Positions 22,304 through 34,418 of a stretch of DNA of 64,000 nucleotides are shown one piece after another. Positions within the stretch are counted from its first letter, which is position 1, and each line of letters starts with the position of its first letter. The position numbers were made by a program, and so were the translations under genes. Origin of the DNA: Paraspadella gotoi (taxonomy: Eukaryota > Chaetognatha); NCBI GenBank assembly GCA_051294375.1, contig CM119264.1, positions 6,965,814 to 7,029,813 of the forward strand, written 5' to 3'. The notes under the pieces were generated by a model. That model searched no databases. It was not told where the DNA came from and saw only the letters and a list, made by a program, of their open reading frames with translations.

Positions 22304-22811
22304 GATGAGAAAGAAGAGAAAGAGAGAAATGTAGGAGAAAATTCCCAAGGACAAGCAAACATTGGGAAACAAACAAGACCACAAAAAAAACAGGGAAATA
22401 AACGTTGTGAATTACCTAACGAAGTAGCTATTTGAAAAAAAAAAAAACAGAGACAAAACTGTGGAGACTTCGAATAAATTGTTCGTCTGGAAAGAAAAAT
22501 AATCTCGCGTCTCTGTAATCAAGAAAAGTCAATCGGTGACGAGTCGTTCCGGCGACCTTTCCGCTTATTACCGACTCGCGCACCTGACGTCAATTATACT
22601 GACATGCGGAACTCGAGAAGCGGATATATTAAGACGAAAAAATTCTCTTTTACCGACCGCCTTGTCGGTCGTTTGGCCGGTAGTTTTAACGGGCGATGGT
22701 CTTTTTTTTATAATATATGATAAATGACAATTTAGTTTTGATTGTCTTTTTGGATAGTCGCAGACATTTATTTATTACGATAAATAATAGTCGGAAGAAA
22801 TAATAATCATT

Positions 22812-22813
<2 letters not shown>

Positions 22814-22888
<75 letters not shown>

Positions 22889-22901
22889 AGAGAGAGAAGA
22901 A
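22814..22901 (+). repeat. (GA)n microsatellite, copy 2
   Basis: Purer version of 10704-10834. Confidence 0.95.
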
Positions 22902-23189
22902 ATAACGAAAGGAGTGAGGGAACATTTCTCTGACTGGATAGCACTAATGTTTTTCTTTCGTACTTGTCAATTAGGGTATGCGCATTTCGCCTGTTTTCTT
23001 CCTCCCTTTTCTTTCCTTTTTCCTCCTCTGCTTTTCCTTCCTTCTTTCCAATTCGATCGCCATTAGGTGTCGAAATGGTTCTTTTCAAAAAAAAAAAAAG
23101 AAAAAGAAACATTCTAAAAAAAATAGAAGAATAATAGCAAAGCCAAAGGGTTCTTTTCTTTCGATGCTTTAACCTCGATATCGTTAATA

Positions 23190-24606
23190 CTATCTAGGAA
23201 AAAAGTTAGAAAACATTTTTTTTAAAAGTTCATTATTCAATAAAAAAATATACAAAACATGGGTAAACATTCCTCAATATTTGGTATGCCCTCCCTCGGC
23301 ATCGACCACTGCCTGCATTCGTCTGGGCATGCTATCGTAAAGCGAATTGAGGTACGAAGGTGAAATGTTTTCCACACCTTTAGGCGCGCAATTCTTTTCA
23401 GCCCCGATGTTGATGTTGCGCGTTCTCGACTTTGCATCTTTTTCATCTGCGACCAAAGCGATTCAATTGGATTGAGATCGGGGAGTTCCCGGCCAACCAG
23501 AGAATAAGTTGATATGATGATTGGCATGCCACTGCTTCGTCGTAGCGGCTCTATGCGCAGGAGCTCCGTCTTCCATAAAGCGATAGGATCCACGATTTCC
23601 GCGCTTCAGAAAGAATTTTATGTTTGCCTTCTTTAATATGTCCTGATAACGTACTGCATTGATGGTGCCATTGACAAAAACCAGCTTGCTTTTTTCGTCC
23701 TTGTGATGGCACCTAGACCATGATTTTGACCGGGTGCTTCGTTGTAGTTGCGACACACTCCGGAAGAAAAGCTTCACCAGAGCGACGCCGAATAAACTGC
23801 AACCTGCCATTTTCTCGGATCTGAATTCACGATTCATCAGAGAAGGCAACCTTTGACCAGTCAGCGACGGACCCAATGGAGAGATGATCTTGTTGCAAAC
23901 TTGAGACGCTTTGCTTTGATTTTCTCTGTCTTAAGCTTGTCTTTCGAGGTGTACGAGCCTGAAAGTCCTGCTGCGACCAGACGGTTGTTGACCGTTCTTC
24001 GATCAACATTAACGCGGTGCTTTGTAGCTTTCCTCCATTCCTTATTCAGCTTCAGACGCCGACTTTTTTTGATCCGCTAAGCAGAGTCTTTCAAGAATCT
24101 GGTCTTGAGCTGGTGTGGTACTTTTTGGGTCTTCCAGAGCGTGCTGACACACCAAATGTTTTGATTTGTTGTTATCGCCGTAAAAAATTTGCAATGGTGG
24201 AACGAGGGATCCAAGTCTATTGCTGATGAATTGTTGCCGTCTTTCCCTCTTTTCTCAGAAGCTACAATTGCACCTTTATGAACCAAAGAGAGGGGCTGTC
24301 TATTCGGCATAACCAAATTTAAAAAATTAAAAAAATAACTAACTCAATTTAAAATAAAAACAAATAACTCAATACCAAGAATTGTGTGAAAACTAAAGGC
24401 GATTTTTTTCCGCCATTTTCACTTGAGGTAGCAATCTTATTTTGCCTCTAACTTCTATACGGTTGGATCTACGAAAAAATGGAAGAGAAGCAACTGAAAG
24501 TGAAATTAGTGTAGAATCTGAAACAATCCTGATTTTTTAAAAATCGAGCAGTTTTCGAGTAGATATCCTCAATTAAAAATGTTTTTCTAACTTTTTTCCT
24601 AGATAG
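23190..24606 (-). mobile_element. Tc1/mariner-superfamily DNA transposon, defective
   Basis: The 1417-bp element is flanked by TA (23188-23189 and 24607-24608). The ends are near-perfect inverted repeats of about 31 bp starting CTATCTAGGAAAAAAG, differing by one A in a run. The interior carries a minus-strand transposase relic. The element is absent from copy 1 of the duplicated segment (at 11092-11099), so it is a recent, probably polymorphic insertion. Confidence 0.92.
23237..24316 (-). pseudogene. Tc1-like transposase, frameshifted
   Basis: Minus-strand pieces in several frames align with the order of a DDE transposase: an N-terminal DNA-binding part (24316-24077), WSKVAFSDES with the first catalytic Asp (about 23835), EDGAPAH with the second Asp (about 23573), and PDLNPIESLW with the Glu (about 23465). 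The Asp-Glu spacing is about 34 residues, as in Tc1 families. At least three frameshifts separate the pieces, so it cannot make a full protein as written. Some of these may be sequence errors, since this region has many. Confidence 0.88.
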
Positions 24607-24737
24607 TAGTTCTTGAATTCGATCTCTTTCGCCACTAGAATCCCCACGACCCACACAATTCGACCACTAAAATCCCCACGACCCCCACAATTCGACCACT
24701 CAATTTCTTCCACACCCCACCCCCCGCCCCTTTTAAG

Positions 24738-24973
24738 GTTTTCTCTCGCGGGAAACTCGCTCCTCGACTGGAGTGGGTCAAAGGCAACGCCATTTCCTCT
24801 GGAGAGAGCGGCATCTATGGCAACTACACCATCAGCTCCTACTTGCTTCCAGCCCGCTAACTCTGACCATCGCCAGCCGCCTACTGTCGCGTTTCTCAGC
24901 TTCGCCACTGGAACTCGTCTATTCCGTTGCCCTTTTGCGGATATCACCATCTCAACGTTCAATTCCCACCCAG
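24738..24973 (+). pseudogene. IgSF gene exon: Ig domain 2 (copy 2, frame-broken)
   Basis: Same splice borders and length as 11213-11448, but compensating indels (CTTCCAGCCCGCTAAC against CTCCAGCCCCGCTAC, and GCCGCCTACTG against GCCGCTCTACTG) put stop codons in the Ig frame just before the F-strand Cys. It is either an allele with a damaged exon or consensus error. By position this is the copy nearer to exon 37212. Confidence 0.65.
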
Positions 24974-25411
24974 GTGAGTTTTTTCTTCTTTGACCTTACC
25001 TGTACTTCTTTTTTGCCGTACCGGCATATTCTTTTTTTATCTTCACACAAACTCTAAAACTCTACAAACTTATAAATTATACAGCAAGATAAAAAAAATC
25101 CCCATAATGTTTGTAAATTTATGATGTTAATATATTCTTCAGGCTTTCAAAATTTTCTCAATCAGAAACCAAGTCAATACGATTTGAGGAGTTTGACTTA
25201 AAAATTCCCAACTTTTCTATTAAAACGTCGTCTTTAAAAATTTTAATTCTTTTTTCTTTTAACTAATAAATCTGAGGATAATTAATCCAGTCAAGTCGGA
25301 ATCGATCACTTCAACGAATGGATTTAATTATCGATAATCGATTATCTAGTATCACGCCTATCGGCTGCAATCTGCTTTGAGAGTTACAACGTCTTCAAAA
25401 AACGATTCGAC

Positions 25412-25414
25412 TCT

Positions 25415-25503
<89 letters not shown>
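25412..25503 (+). repeat. (TC)n tract, copy 2
   Basis: Interrupted TC array. Further TC (25757-25842) and GA (25978-26035) tracts follow. Confidence 0.93.
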
Positions 25504-25505
<2 letters not shown>

Positions 25506-25755
25506 CTTCCCACAGGGGTTAACAGAATGTCTCAATTTCTTCCACCCCATTGCATCGGTTCTCGACTCTTGACCCACTTTTCTCCCCTCCTCCTCCGAAT
25601 CTTGAAATCCGCCCACACACAATCCTAGGCCACCTTGAAGGACTTTCCCACTCGCCAGCTTAACTCACCCTCAACTTCGATTCCCCACCCTTCCCTCAAC
25701 CCTAAAAACCACCGGGCGAAGACGCTGCTTCGCAAAATCCCATTCTTTTCTCCTT

Positions 25756-25839
<84 letters not shown>

Positions 25840-25974
25840 CTTTTACACTCGTTTGCTTTCATTCTCGAAGGACGGAAAGGAAAAAACAAAAAAAAGAAAG
25901 AGATTGGTGAGAAATAACAAGCGCAGCCTTGAATGACCTTTGGAGAGTCGAAGCCGGCTCTGAGGTGAGGTGGG

Positions 25975-26037
<63 letters not shown>

Positions 26038-26687
26038 GTGAGTTTCTGCAAGAAAAGACGGCGTAAGATTGAACCAGGTGGACCAAAGTCACAATAGAAA
26101 CGGAAATTAATTTTTATTTTGACATAAAATGCTTTTTCATAAAACCAAAAGCTAGAAAAAATTTTTCAATGGAATGTACCCAACCTAGTAACATGGACAG
26201 ACAACTTCACTAAATAAATACAATTTATCTTTTAGGAACGTTGATTTCATTGCATCCAAATTTTACAAATGGCCCTACTTCCAGAAATGAGATCAATTTC
26301 GTAAGTGATTCTTGACAGCATCGAGGGAAGGGAGAGAAAATTGATTCCAACTTTTCCCCGATTTTGATGAAAAAGATTTACAAATCTGGGCGACGCTTTG
26401 GAAACCCAAGAGTCAATGTCGGAACGAGTAACGAGTAACGCGACTACTTCAATTTAAAAAACATATTAGTTATAAATTGTAAACACGAACGAAGAATTTA
26501 AAAATAATTTAAAAAAAAATCACAAATAAAAATGAAGCGGCGATTCCGTAGTAAAAGGCCTCACGCGGTCCTCGTTCCCAAAGGATTTCTCTTTCTCGTC
26601 CTTTGACCCGATCTTCCATTGGCGGATTCTGTTCCAGATTTTCGCTCCGTTTCATCGCTTTCGTCAATCGACGACGGAAAGAGGCTT

Positions 26688-26699
26688 TCTTTCTTTCTC

Positions 26700-26736
<37 letters not shown>

Positions 26737-26743
26737 TTTCTTT

Positions 26744-26780
<37 letters not shown>

Positions 26781-26794
26781 TCTTTCTTTCTTCT
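26688..26794 (+). repeat. (TTTC)n microsatellite, copy 2
   Basis: Interrupted version of 13237-13344. Confidence 0.95.
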
Positions 26795-27232
26795 TAATAT
26801 TTTCTATTTTAACCCTAATGAAAAAATACTAAAAACTTTTGTATTAACCATTATTATGTTAAAAATTGAGAACATAAGAAAATTTCATTATAGATTCAAT
26901 CAAAGAAAAAAGCACGATAAAAATAAGGCGATTGAAAAATGATTAATCATGAATACAAAAATGATTAATTCGATGGACGCGGATTTTTTTTAATTGGGTT
27001 TCATTATCGATTCGCTATACGAGACATTCAATTCTCGCTCATTCCGCGTGGCGCGATGTGCCGTGGCGTAACGAGGTTTACGACGTGGTTAACATTAGTT
27101 AGTTCATATGTAATAATTATGTATACAATAATTCAATAATCATACAGATAATAAATCATTGTCGCGGTTCCATGCTTGATTTGACGTGGCACTGGTTAAG
27201 CAGTCTTCGTTGTTGAAGCGACAAAGGCGACG

Positions 27233-27268
27233 TTGAAGGACTCTTTAATTAGCCCTCAACCTGATGAC

Positions 27269-27307
<39 letters not shown>

Positions 27308-27511
27308 CGGCGGCGGCGGCGGCGGCGGCGCGGCGGCGGCGGAGGCCGCGGTCGTGGCGGAAACAAGGATGACTTGGAAAACGATGAAAAAGACGACGAC
27401 AACGACGACGATGACGATGACGATGACGAAGGCGAAGCCTCGCATATTTTTCTATTTTCATATCGATTGCGATTTTTTTTTCTCGATAAATCTTGTTTCT
27501 CCGCTTTCTAA
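27233..27511 (+). CDS. Gly/Asp-rich open frame, copy 2
   Basis: As 13764-14039. Here an extra C and a missing base inside the (GGC)n run turn part of poly-Gly into poly-Arg, but the NKDDLENDEKDDD part returns to the same frame. Confidence 0.23.
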
Positions 27512-27977
27512 CTTATTGATTAATTCCACGTAGTATATTAACCTTTTGTTTATAACTTAGTTAGGTTCGAGAATGTTTACCCTATTTTTCACGTAGTCAT
27601 GTCACCAATACACCGCTGGAAAATTTCTGATGAAATACCATAAGTGATCCCGATATTGCCGTAGATCAGTGAATTACTTACTTTTGTATCGCCAGATCAG
27701 CTCGAATTTAATCCTCTTCTCTCTACACTCTTAAACAATCAAAACAAAAATGATTTCATGATATTTATATGCGTGAAAAGCCGTCCGTCTGGCTATAAAC
27801 TTTGTTAAAATGTTGAAATGTCAACTGGCTAATAAAAGGCAGAATTTTTCTCGCGTCTGGTTCAAGGTTGGCCTTTATGGAACGTGAGGAAGACCTGTGT
27901 TTAGAGCGGTTAAGCCAGAACGAGATACCCAGGGATTGAAACCGGACGCACGGTTGTAATGAGCTGGTTTAGGCCTG

Positions 27978-28106
27978 CTAAGCCATTGAGACGAGCTGCG
28001 GACGGGCAGCAGTGAGGCAGCTTTAATCTTGTGCCACACCTTGTAAAGTGAGCTTCACTGCTTCAGCCTTGTCAATCATGTCTATTATGCGACTTTCTTC
28101 GATTCT
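27978..28106 (-). pseudogene. Minus-strand candidate exon, copy 2, broken
   Basis: Homologue of 14521-14652, three bases shorter in two places, with an internal stop. Confidence 0.3.
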
Positions 28107-29275
28107 CTTCGAGAGAAAAAAAGTCGTTAATTAGCTGATGAGTCGCGTCGTTTTTCGTTGTTGTTTTGTTTTTTCTCGTTGTTGTTGTTGTCGTCATGGG
28201 TTTATGACGTCAATTCCTCAATTAGGAAGACGAGTTACCTCGAGGCTCTGAGTTCGAAGGGAGTTGTGGGCGAGGGACCCGTGTAAGACTGACGTGCGTG
28301 CCGTGAGAAGGTGGGACAGGGATGGTGAGTGGTCATGCGCATGCGCATGCCCGTCGGAGGTGGATGCGTGATCGTGATCAGGTGCCTGGCAATGGTTTCG
28401 CCCGTCGGGTTTCTTGCGATGCCTGTGCCAGAAGGATGCGTGCCTGGCTGATGCACAAAAATGGAGTTGTGGGTAACCAGGTAACGGGTTAGCGCATCGC
28501 GTAAAGTTCGGAACCAACGTTAAAAAATCGGACGCTGTGGCAACACATTCACTATCAACGCAGCACCGGTGGGGTAGAGCCGGAATTCTCTCTTACCACC
28601 GAGTGACTTGGGTTCGTGGAGTCGTTACAAGTAAGCGGAAGGACCTGTAGTGGTGGACTCCAGGCAGATCTGAAGTTCTGAAACTGGTAAATAACAGGCG
28701 GTAATTTGTCCGATTGTGTGGCACTAAAACCCTTCTTCTTAATCTGTCCCTAAAATCGAGATTTCCAATCAACTTCATTAACGTTTTTTTTTTGCGTATT
28801 CCCAAATTATTTTTTTCTTCCATCGAATCCATTTTCATTCTTCATCTTTCGCGTTCGAGTTCAACTTCCGGTTAACGCGTTCGCCGCCCAAAATTTCGCG
28901 CCGGAGGTGGCGAGGTAAAACAAACGGGTCATGCCACCGCGAGCATCATAGCCTAGTTTTTTGGGAAAAAACATGGGGGTGGGAAGAAGTTGGAAACTTT
29001 GGAGGTGACTTGAGTTTCTTAAAAATAAAACTTGGAATTTCGAGGAAGATTTTTTTAAGCTTTTAAGATTCAGTTTTCTTGTGCCTCAACGCGTTTAATT
29101 TCGTGAGTAATGTCGGAAATAGTTATTTGCTGAATTCAAGAAAGTCCTTTGTTAGTATAAGTTTACGAGTCAACCAGAAATTTCGCAAAGATTAAAGGAA
29201 AAAAATGGACTAAGAATGAAAACCTCCGCTGGAATTTTCTCATCACCGGTCAAAGAGAAATAATTCGTTCGGCAT

Positions 29276-29386
29276 CAGTGAATTAACAATTCACGAGATT
29301 ATATTCAGGGATCAGTGAATTCGAAATTCACCAGATTATATTCAGGGATCAGTGAATTCGAAATTCACCAGATTATATTCAGGGAT
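29276..29386 (+). repeat. 37-bp minisatellite, three units
   Basis: One unit fewer than 15854-16001. Confidence 0.92.
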
Positions 29387-29599
29387 TTGAGAAAACAAAG
29401 ACTGAATTTTGATTCGCGAGAGTCGAATAGAATTCGGGCTGCGCTGTTTCAGTCTTTCCTTTGTTTTTTCTTTTCTTATTTAAAAATATTTTTCTTCTTA
29501 TTTTTTGTTCGAAACTCGGACGGATTGTTTATTTCTCGGCTTCCTTCCTCATTCCAGCGAAGTTGGTTAATTTTGCGAAAACAATTTTTCCAGACGAGG

Positions 29600-29602
<3 letters not shown>

Positions 29603-29682
<80 letters not shown>

Positions 29683-29701
29683 AGAAAGAGAAAGAGAGAG
29701 A

Positions 29702-29757
<56 letters not shown>

Positions 29758-29820
29758 AAGAGAGAGAGAAGAGAGAAGAGAGAAAAAGAGAGAGAGAGAG
29801 AGAGAGAGAAAAAGAAAATA
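29603..29820 (+). repeat. (GA)n tract at the junction of copy 2 with inverted segment C
   Basis: Interrupted GA array of about 215 bp. In copy 1 the corresponding junction has only about 20 bp of GA, and the neighbour is the other end of segment C. Confidence 0.93.
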
Positions 29821-30082
29821 AGGGAATGAGGGAAACAAACCGAAGTCGCAGTTTGGAGGGTAAGGGTTTCCTCTTTGGGTCAGGAGGTCAACGGGTGAGG
29901 AAATGAAGGGTTCCGTTTCCGTCGGGGTCATGTCTCTCTTCGACCCAAAAATGGGAGGAAAGAAAGAGGAGGGCGGAGGTAGAAAGGATGAAGGATGGCG
30001 ACATCTGTTTGGAACTTTCGTAGAATATCTCCCTCCAACTTCTCACGCCTCCATCGGCCGTTTAAAACTTCATCGAAAAAAA

Positions 30083-30143
30083 ATGGCGCCCGTCATCGTC
30101 GAAGACGCCGCCGTTGAAGATTTTGACGCGAGAGAGATGACGC

Positions 30144-30179
<36 letters not shown>

Positions 30180-30346
30180 AGATCTTGATGGTCTGCAACC
30201 GACTTTTAAATGCAAATTGCTTTTGGCCCCAGTCGTCGCTTTCGTCGTCGTCATTTCGCTATCGCCGTCTCGTCGTCGTCGTCGCCGTCGTCATCGTCGT
30301 AGTCGTCGTCGTCGTCGCCCTCTCCTCTTGGGTGCAGACGTCTTAA
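30083..30346 (+). CDS. Candidate first exon, MAPVIVED-type, copy in inverted segment C
   Basis: Same ATG context as 19813. Two extra bases before the repeat move the (GAC)n run into the Thr frame. The downstream helix (KLLLAPVVAFVVVIS) is then out of frame with the ATG. Confidence 0.28.
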
Positions 30347-30883
30347 TCGTTTCGTCGAAAATATTTTTTTTTATTATTTTTTTTATTTTTTTTTATAAGT
30401 CTCACTTTGGGCCGCTGTACTCATCTCTCATCATTAAGTCGAAACTTGTTTTCCTCCGCTAACATCGTTGGGTTAAAATAAAAAATAGGAGGAAAGAGGA
30501 ACAAAGGAAATGGAGGAAAAGAGGGGAGGAAGGAGGAAAGGGAAGACGAGAAGAGAAGATGAGGAGAGGGAGGAAGGAGGAAAGAAAAGAATAAATGAGA
30601 GGAGAGGAAGAAAGAAAGGAAAGAAGAGATGAGGAGATGAGGAGGGGGAGGAAGGAGGAAGGAAGAGGAGATGAGGAGAGGGAGGAAGGAGGAAAAGAAA
30701 GAGGAGATGAGGTGGGGGAGAAAGGAGGAAAGGGAAGAAGAGATGAGGAGAGGGAGGAAGGAAGAAAGGAAAGAGGAGATAGGAAGGTAAAGGAGAAGAT
30801 GAAGAGAGGGAGGAAGGAGAGGAGAGGAAAGAGGAGCAAAGGAGAGAGGAGAGAAGAGAGGAGGAGAGGAAAATAGGCAAGAA

Positions 30884-30967
<84 letters not shown>

Positions 30968-31217
30968 GTCATAACTTATCCGTTTTATCACTCCCCAAAA
31001 CCTTCCTTTCTTATTTTATCGTCGTCGCCACTTTTCCACGGTCACACTGTCATCCGCGCCGCTGCGGCCGCTACTGCTGCTGCAGCCGCCGCCACTGAAG
31101 CGACCGCCGTGTCGCCGGAATTTTCCATTTTCCCGGCGATTCTCGTCCGAAGTTCCGGTCGCCGTTTTATCGTTTGTTTTTTCTCCGGCGTCCAATTTTT
31201 CGACTGATAAACTTTTA

Positions 31218-31278
<61 letters not shown>

Positions 31279-32350
31279 TTTGATGGAAGAAGCAATGCAA
31301 GATGAGGTTTAGACGTTGAATTTTCGCAAGTTTTTTTAGTATTGTATTTTGCGTAAAAAAAATAGGAACGCACATTGCGTAAAAGCATTATTATTCTTTG
31401 CGATATCGCTGGGAAAAAAGTGTCGTTTTTTGTCGTGAATAGAGATTGGAGGAATTGAAATAGTATAGTATAGAATAGAATAGAATAGAATAGAATAGAA
31501 TAGAATAGAATAGAATAGAATAGAATAGAATAGAAGCCAGAGATTCTAAAAAAGGAAAAATTAGGAGAGACAAGAAAAGTCGAAAATCTTTAGGCCTCGG
31601 ATCTCGGGCGTCAAGGGCGTCAAGAGCGTCAAGGACAAGGATATTAAGGGCTTCAAGGGCATCAACGGCCTTAAGGGCTTCAAGGGCATCAACGGCCTTC
31701 AGGGCTTCAAGTGCGTCACGGAAATCTGAAAAATTTTGAAGAAAAAATATGTAAACGAATTGAAAGCGAAGGAATTGGTGAACATCGAAAAGTCTCGTGG
31801 AAAATGGCATCGAGTCATCGGATAATGTGGCAAAATATGGCAAGGCGGTAAATTATCGAGAACGCGCGGATACAAAATCGTTTCGAGCACTTACGCTTGT
31901 TTGGTACAATTGCGAATACATTGTAAGTATTGTAAGTACAATGACTACAATCCTCGTGGGCGAATGAATGGCGATGTGGGACAAACGCGAGGAAAGATGG
32001 CGAAGCGGCACAATCGTAGTCGCTTGGATGGCAAGAGTGAGAATAATGCCATCGCCGCCACGCAAATCGATTCTTCACCGAAAAACATCCTTTCCATTTT
32101 CTGCGGATAAAAATGGACAAAAATAGAATCAATTTCTTCCGCGTCTCAGTCGTCAATTCGATCCTCTTTCTCTTGTTTGTTAAGTTCAATTATTTATTCG
32201 CTTTTTATATCACCTTCAAAGCTTCACATTCTAACTCTATTCAACCCGATCCGATCCGACTTTCATTGTCCTTGGTTGTTTCAAACTCTTGTTTCATAGT
32301 CTAATGTTCATATCTCTCAGTCATTCGTTCATTCTATAACTCGACCATTT

Positions 32351-32536
32351 TTACTTGANNNNNNNNNNAAGGGGAATGAGGGAGAGAGGGCGTCGCCGGT
32401 CGTCGGTCAGAAACTCAATCTCCGCCGCTAATGATTTTTTTATTGCGCTTTTGTCTTCTTTTCGCCGCTCAGCCCTGGAGTCGCTGTCGTCGTCGTCGTC
32501 GTCGCTATCCCTCTGGCGGACGGCGGTGAAAACCAT
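32351..32536 (-). CDS. Asp/Ser-rich candidate coding stretch, inverted copy
   Basis: Homologue of 16480-16690. Here the frame stays open past the acidic run (SAIKKSLAAEIEFLTDD) until a 9-N gap. Confidence 0.25.
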   Translation of the reverse strand: MVFTAVRQRDSDDDDDDSDSRAERRKEDKSAIKKSLAAEIEFLTDDRRRPLSLIPLXXXXK

Positions 32537-32702
32537 TTCCTTCGAGCGGCGGCATGAGCGGGGAAAAAAGTCTGTTGAAAAAAAAAAAAAGATTGAAAAA
32601 AAAAGGGAAAAGGGGAAGAAAATGGCGAGCGTTCAACAGAGTCGTTAAAGGAATTCCCGACTTTCCTCTCACTTTTTTGTTGCTAAGAGGGTAGAGAAGA
32701 AG

Positions 32703-32740
<38 letters not shown>

Positions 32741-32829
32741 AAGCGTCATTGTGAAGGAAAAAAATGTAGTTTTTTTCCTGGCAAAAACGATTGGAAATTT
32801 CGTTCCGGTGGCTTTGGCCATCACCTCAC

Positions 32830-33142
32830 TCCCGCCTCACCTTACCCTCTTTACCTCTTTCTCTTTTTTCTCTTTTACTCTCTTCCCTCACTCCCATACA
32901 ATTCCACTTGAGAAAACTACGTCTTTACTTCTTTATGTTGTTCCATTTATTCTATTTTTTTTCTTTACTTTGTCTNNNNNNNNNNNNNNNNNNNNNNNNN
33001 NNNNNNNNNNNNNNNNNNNNNNNNNNNNNNNNNNNNNNNNNNNNNNNNNNNNNNNNNNNNNNNNNNNNNNNNNNNNNNNNNNNNNNNNNNNNNNNNNNNN
33101 NNNNNNNNNNNNNNNNNNNNNNNNNNNNNNNNNNNNNNNNNN
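32830..33142. other. Pyrimidine-rich DNA and assembly gap
   Basis: C/T-rich sequence to 32975, then 167 N. Confidence 0.8.
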
Positions 33143-33342
33143 TCTTGTTTTCTTTCTGCCTCCCCGATCGTCGTCGGCCTTTGCTCCGCGCGGTTCGCAG
33201 TCACTGCCTCCGAAAACGAATTCGGTTTTGAATAAAAGAAAAGTAGAAAAAGTTGTAAAAGAGAAGAGAAAAAAAACAGAGGAGAGTAAAGAAAAAACTC
33301 AGACTTGGTTAAAAGCAAAGAAAATTCTTACGCTCAAGTAAA
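33143..33342 (+). CDS. Lys-rich C-terminal fragment of an unrecognised protein
   Basis: A frame enters from a gap and is open for 66 codons to TAA. It goes from a Ser/Pro-rich part (PPRSSSAFAPRGSQSLPPK) to a basic helix-like tail (KRKVEKVVKEKRKK, TWLKAKKILTLK). AG sites inside offer alternative exon starts. Resembles the basic ends of nuclear or nucleolar proteins only in composition. Confidence 0.3.
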
Positions 33343-33391
33343 ATGTAAAGTCTGTGTTTTAATACAAAGTAAGAAGAAAAGAAAAGATCTG

Positions 33392-33785
33392 NNNNNNNNN
33401 NNNNNNNNNNNNNNNNNNNNNNNNNNNNNNNNNNNNNNNNNNNNNNNNNNNNNNNNNNNNNNNNNNNNNNNNNNNNNNNNNNNNNNNNNNNNNNNNNNNN
33501 NNNNNNNNNNNNNNNNNNNNNNNNNNNNNNNNNNNNNNNNNNNNNNNNNNNNNNNNNNNNNNNNNNNNNNNNNNNNNNNNNNNNNNNNNNNNNNNNNNNN
33601 NNNNNNNNNNNNNNNNNNNNNNNNNNNNNNNNNNNNNNNNNNNNNNNNNNNNNNNNNNNNNNNNNNNNNNNNNNNNNNNNNNNNNNNNNNNNNNNNNNNN
33701 NNNNNNNNNNNAAAAAAATAATATCCGGTTTCCTTTTTTCATCTTATCTCATCTCCGGACAAAAATGAAATTCTAGAGAAGAGTA

Positions 33786-33818
<33 letters not shown>

Positions 33819-34173
33819 CAGATTTCATTCTTTCGTTTTCTCTCTCTCTTCTCTCTCCCTCTTATGTAGACAGCGACAGCGTCTGCTAATCCACGCTTCT
33901 CTCTCTCTCTCTCTCTCNNNNNNNNNNNNNNNNNNNNNNNNNNNNNNNNNNNNNNNNNNNNNNNNNNNNNNNNNNNNNNNNNNNNNNNNNNNNNNNNNNN
34001 NNNNNNNNNNNNNNNNNNNNNNNNNNNNNNNNNNNNNNNNNNNNNNNNNNNNNNNNNNNNNNNNNNNNNNNNNNNNNNNNNNNNNNNNNNNNNNNNNNNN
34101 NNNNNNNNNNNNNNNNNNNNNNNNNNNNNNNNNNNNNNNNNNNNNNNNNNNNNNNNNNNNNNNNNNNNNNNNN
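33392..34173. other. Gaps separated by repeat-rich DNA
   Basis: N runs at 33392-33711 and 33918-34173, with (GA)n and (TC)n sequence between them. Confidence 0.9.
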
Positions 34174-34418
34174 CTTCTTGAGAAGAGTCACGTAATTTTC
34201 TTTGTGCCCAAGATTTTTTTTTCTCCGTTCGAATGCGAGCAAAAAAAAGGAAATCTCCAGACATGTAAAGCGATTTTCAGTTCAGTTGGTCATTTTATGG
34301 CGGAAGTTTCCTCACTAACGGCACTGATGCCATCAGGGACGACAAAGGCATCTCTGAGCCTTTTTTTTCAATCACGGTTTACCATTTTAACTTTTTTTTT
34401 TAAATTTCATGTTTTAAT

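Larger units (their letters stand above)
20900..29600 (+). repeat. Duplicated segment, copy 2
   Basis: Same orientation and order as 8046-16230, with dense small indels, the Tc1 insertion, and loss of about 630 bp near 21220. It begins right after a 25-N gap. Confidence 0.85.
29600..32813 (-). repeat. Segment C, inverted orientation
   Basis: Reverse complement of 16235-19540, carrying the same MAPVIVED ORF (30083), purine minisatellite (30485-30875), TC tract (30887-30963), GAC run (31219-31277), AATAG array (31461-31533) and Gly-X-Y repeat (31604-31710). Confidence 0.87.
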
